Shown here in pieces: positions 62,999 to 64,000 of a DNA stretch of 64,000 nt (position 1 is the first letter of the stretch; each line of letters opens with the position of its first letter). Location of the stretch: the NCBI GenBank assembly GCA_963383645.1, contig OY726567.1:72624947-72688946 (forward strand). Direction: 5' to 3'. This DNA comes from Muscardinus avellanarius. Its lineage: Eukaryota > Chordata > Mammalia > Rodentia > Gliridae. Made by a program: the position numbers and the translations under genes. The notes below the pieces were generated by a model that saw only the letters and a program-made list of their open reading frames with translations, made no database searches and was not told the origin of the DNA.

Positions 62999-63064
62999 GA
63001 TGATTAATCTGAATTGTCAGCTTGACCGGACTGAGAGATATTTAGGATTAAGAGACTTTGGGGT
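62999..63064 (+). mobile_element. Start of another ancient LTR
   Basis: 'Tgatgattaatctgaattgt', 'cagcttgaccggactgagag' and 'atatttaggattaagag' match the 5' edge of the repeat whose reverse end lies at 48474. Confidence 0.5.
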
Positions 63065-63500
63065 GGCCGGGCGTGGTGGCACACTCTTGTAATCCCAGTA
63101 CTTGGGAGGCAGAGACAGGAGGATCACAGGTTCGAGACCAGCTTTAACAGCTTAGTGAGGGCCTCAGCAGCTCAGCAAGAGCCTATTTCAAAATAAAAAT
63201 AAAATAAAAAAGGCTGGGGGTATAACTTGGAATTAGAAAACTCCTAGCCGGGCGTGGTGGCACACGCTTGTAATCCCAGCATTCGGGAGGCTGAGACCTG
63301 GAGGATCGCGGTTCGCGGACAGCCTCAGCTACCTAGCGAGGCCCTCCGCAACTCAGTGAGACCCGGTTTGAAAATAAAGAATAACAAATAGGGCAGGGGT
63401 TGTAGCTTGGAGGTCAAATGCCCCTGGGTTCCACCCCCAGACCTGCAAAAAAAAAAAAAAAAAAAAAAAAAAAGCTCCTAAATTCACTCTTCAGTACCAC
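63065..63500 (+). mobile_element. SINE type C split by a type B copy
   Basis: Host at 63065-63246 and 63474-63500. Nested type B copy (about 63247-63473) with a ~28-base A tail. ACTCCTA and GCTCCTA at the joints are the probable duplication. Confidence 0.86.
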
Positions 63501-63537
63501 AAAAGTAAATTAATAATTAATTAACTAAAGATAAAAA

Positions 63538-63590
63538 AAAAAGGCTGAGGATGTAGCTCAGAGAGAGAATGGTCCTGGGTTTAATGCAAA
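63538..63590 (+). mobile_element. Lone SINE right monomer
   Basis: GGCTGAGGATGTAGCTCAGA to CCTGGGTTTAATGC, with no left monomer beside it. Confidence 0.7.
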
Positions 63591-63631
63591 TCAAAAAGAA
63601 AAGAAAAGGAAGGAAGGAAGAAGGCAGGAAG

Positions 63632-63950
63632 GTAAGCTTGGACTTTGTTACTCAGCCATAACAAATGAAATGATGTCGTTTGCAGAACTGGAACGTATCG
63701 TGTTAAGCAAAATAGGCCAGACCCAGAGATGCCAAGGCCCTACACCTTCTCTCAGATGTGGAAGCAATGGAAGAAGGGAACCTCGCAAAAATAGAAGGGA
63801 GGTCAGCAGGGCAGAGGGACAGGATGAAGGGGAAGGAGGGAGTGCTAGGGAATGACGTTGATCGGATTATGTCGTGTGAGTGTACGACTTTGTCATAATG
63901 AATCCCACCATTACGCATAATCATAATCAACAACAAAAATTTAAAAATGG
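63632..63950 (+). mobile_element. L1 3' end, 5'-truncated
   Basis: 'Ttactcagccataacaaatg', 'ctgttaagcaaaataggcca'-like, 'ctagggaatgacgttgatcg' and 'tcataatgaatcccaccatt' end in an A-rich tail. This matches the sciurid L1 3' region as I recall it. The 61-codon frame inside is not functional. Confidence 0.82.
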
Positions 63951-64000
63951 AGCCGGACGTGGTGGCGCACGCTTGTAATCCCTGCGCTTGGGAGGCGGAG
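63951..64000 (+). mobile_element. SINE type A, cut by the window end
   Basis: GAGCCGGACGTGGTGGCGCA through GGGAGGCGGAG, directly after the L1 A-rich tail. Confidence 0.9.

Overview
This window is mammalian nuclear DNA, and its repeats point to a squirrel-family rodent (Sciuridae: ground squirrel, marmot or tree squirrel). The main evidence is roughly 90 copies of one composite SINE. It has a 7SL/B1-like left monomer, an A-rich linker and a deleted ID/tRNA-Ala-like right monomer, an architecture I recall as B1-dID/MEN from squirrels and related rodents. The 3' end of a young L1 at 63.6-63.95 kb also resembles sciurid L1 as I remember it. No database was searched, so the organism call is an inference.

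I found no protein-coding gene, rRNA gene, functional tRNA gene or CRISPR array that I can defend. The open reading frames are mostly translations of SINEs, microsatellites or GC-rich unique DNA. The layout is intergenic (or deep intronic): SINEs about every 0.7 kb; older L1 pieces (4.9, 11.6, 37.6, 39.5, 53.2-55.9 and 63.6 kb); MaLR/ERVL-like LTR debris (1.0, 7.7, 21.1, 25.6, 27.6, 38.7, 41.6, 48.5, 49.6, 52.6 and 62.8 kb); a MER2 element (16.8-17.6 kb) split by SINEs; a pogo/Tigger-like fossil (31.9-32.6 kb); MIR and L2-like fragments; and many microsatellites. Two solo LTRs of one endogenous-retrovirus family lie in opposite orientation at 49.0 and 51.3 kb, and a possible second LTR type lies between them.

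The SINEs fall into three sets, called here A, B and C. Type C is oldest (left monomer with CACACCTGTAATCCCAGTAC, right monomer with GGTTCAATCCCC). Type B is intermediate (ACGCTTGTAATCCCAGCATT, then TTCGCGGACAGCC). Type A is youngest (TGTAATCCCCGCGCTTGGG, a GGTTCGAAGCC B box, a short hairpin, and CTTCCAGGAACCCC at the 3' end). Nesting supports this order: A and B copies are found inside C copies, often in the A-rich linker, with clean 9-18 bp target-site duplications.

Between the repeats are blocks of unique, AT-rich, homeodomain-motif-bearing or CpG-retaining sequence with the texture of conserved non-coding elements (about 2.6-3.3, 6.1-6.6, 8.5-9.0, 10.7-11.0, 13.0-13.3, 20.0-20.2, 22.5-22.7, 27.0-27.3 and 59.5-60.0 kb). 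If a multispecies alignment confirms them, the window would be part of the regulatory surroundings of a developmental gene outside it. That is inference: I cannot measure conservation from one genome and I cannot name the gene. I see no undescribed system of genes here. The most unusual items are the inverted LTR pair with clustered U3 repeats, a 65-bp tandem array grown from half a SINE, the differing pol III B-box states of the SINE sets, and a spliceable-looking open segment at 27.13-27.28 kb.
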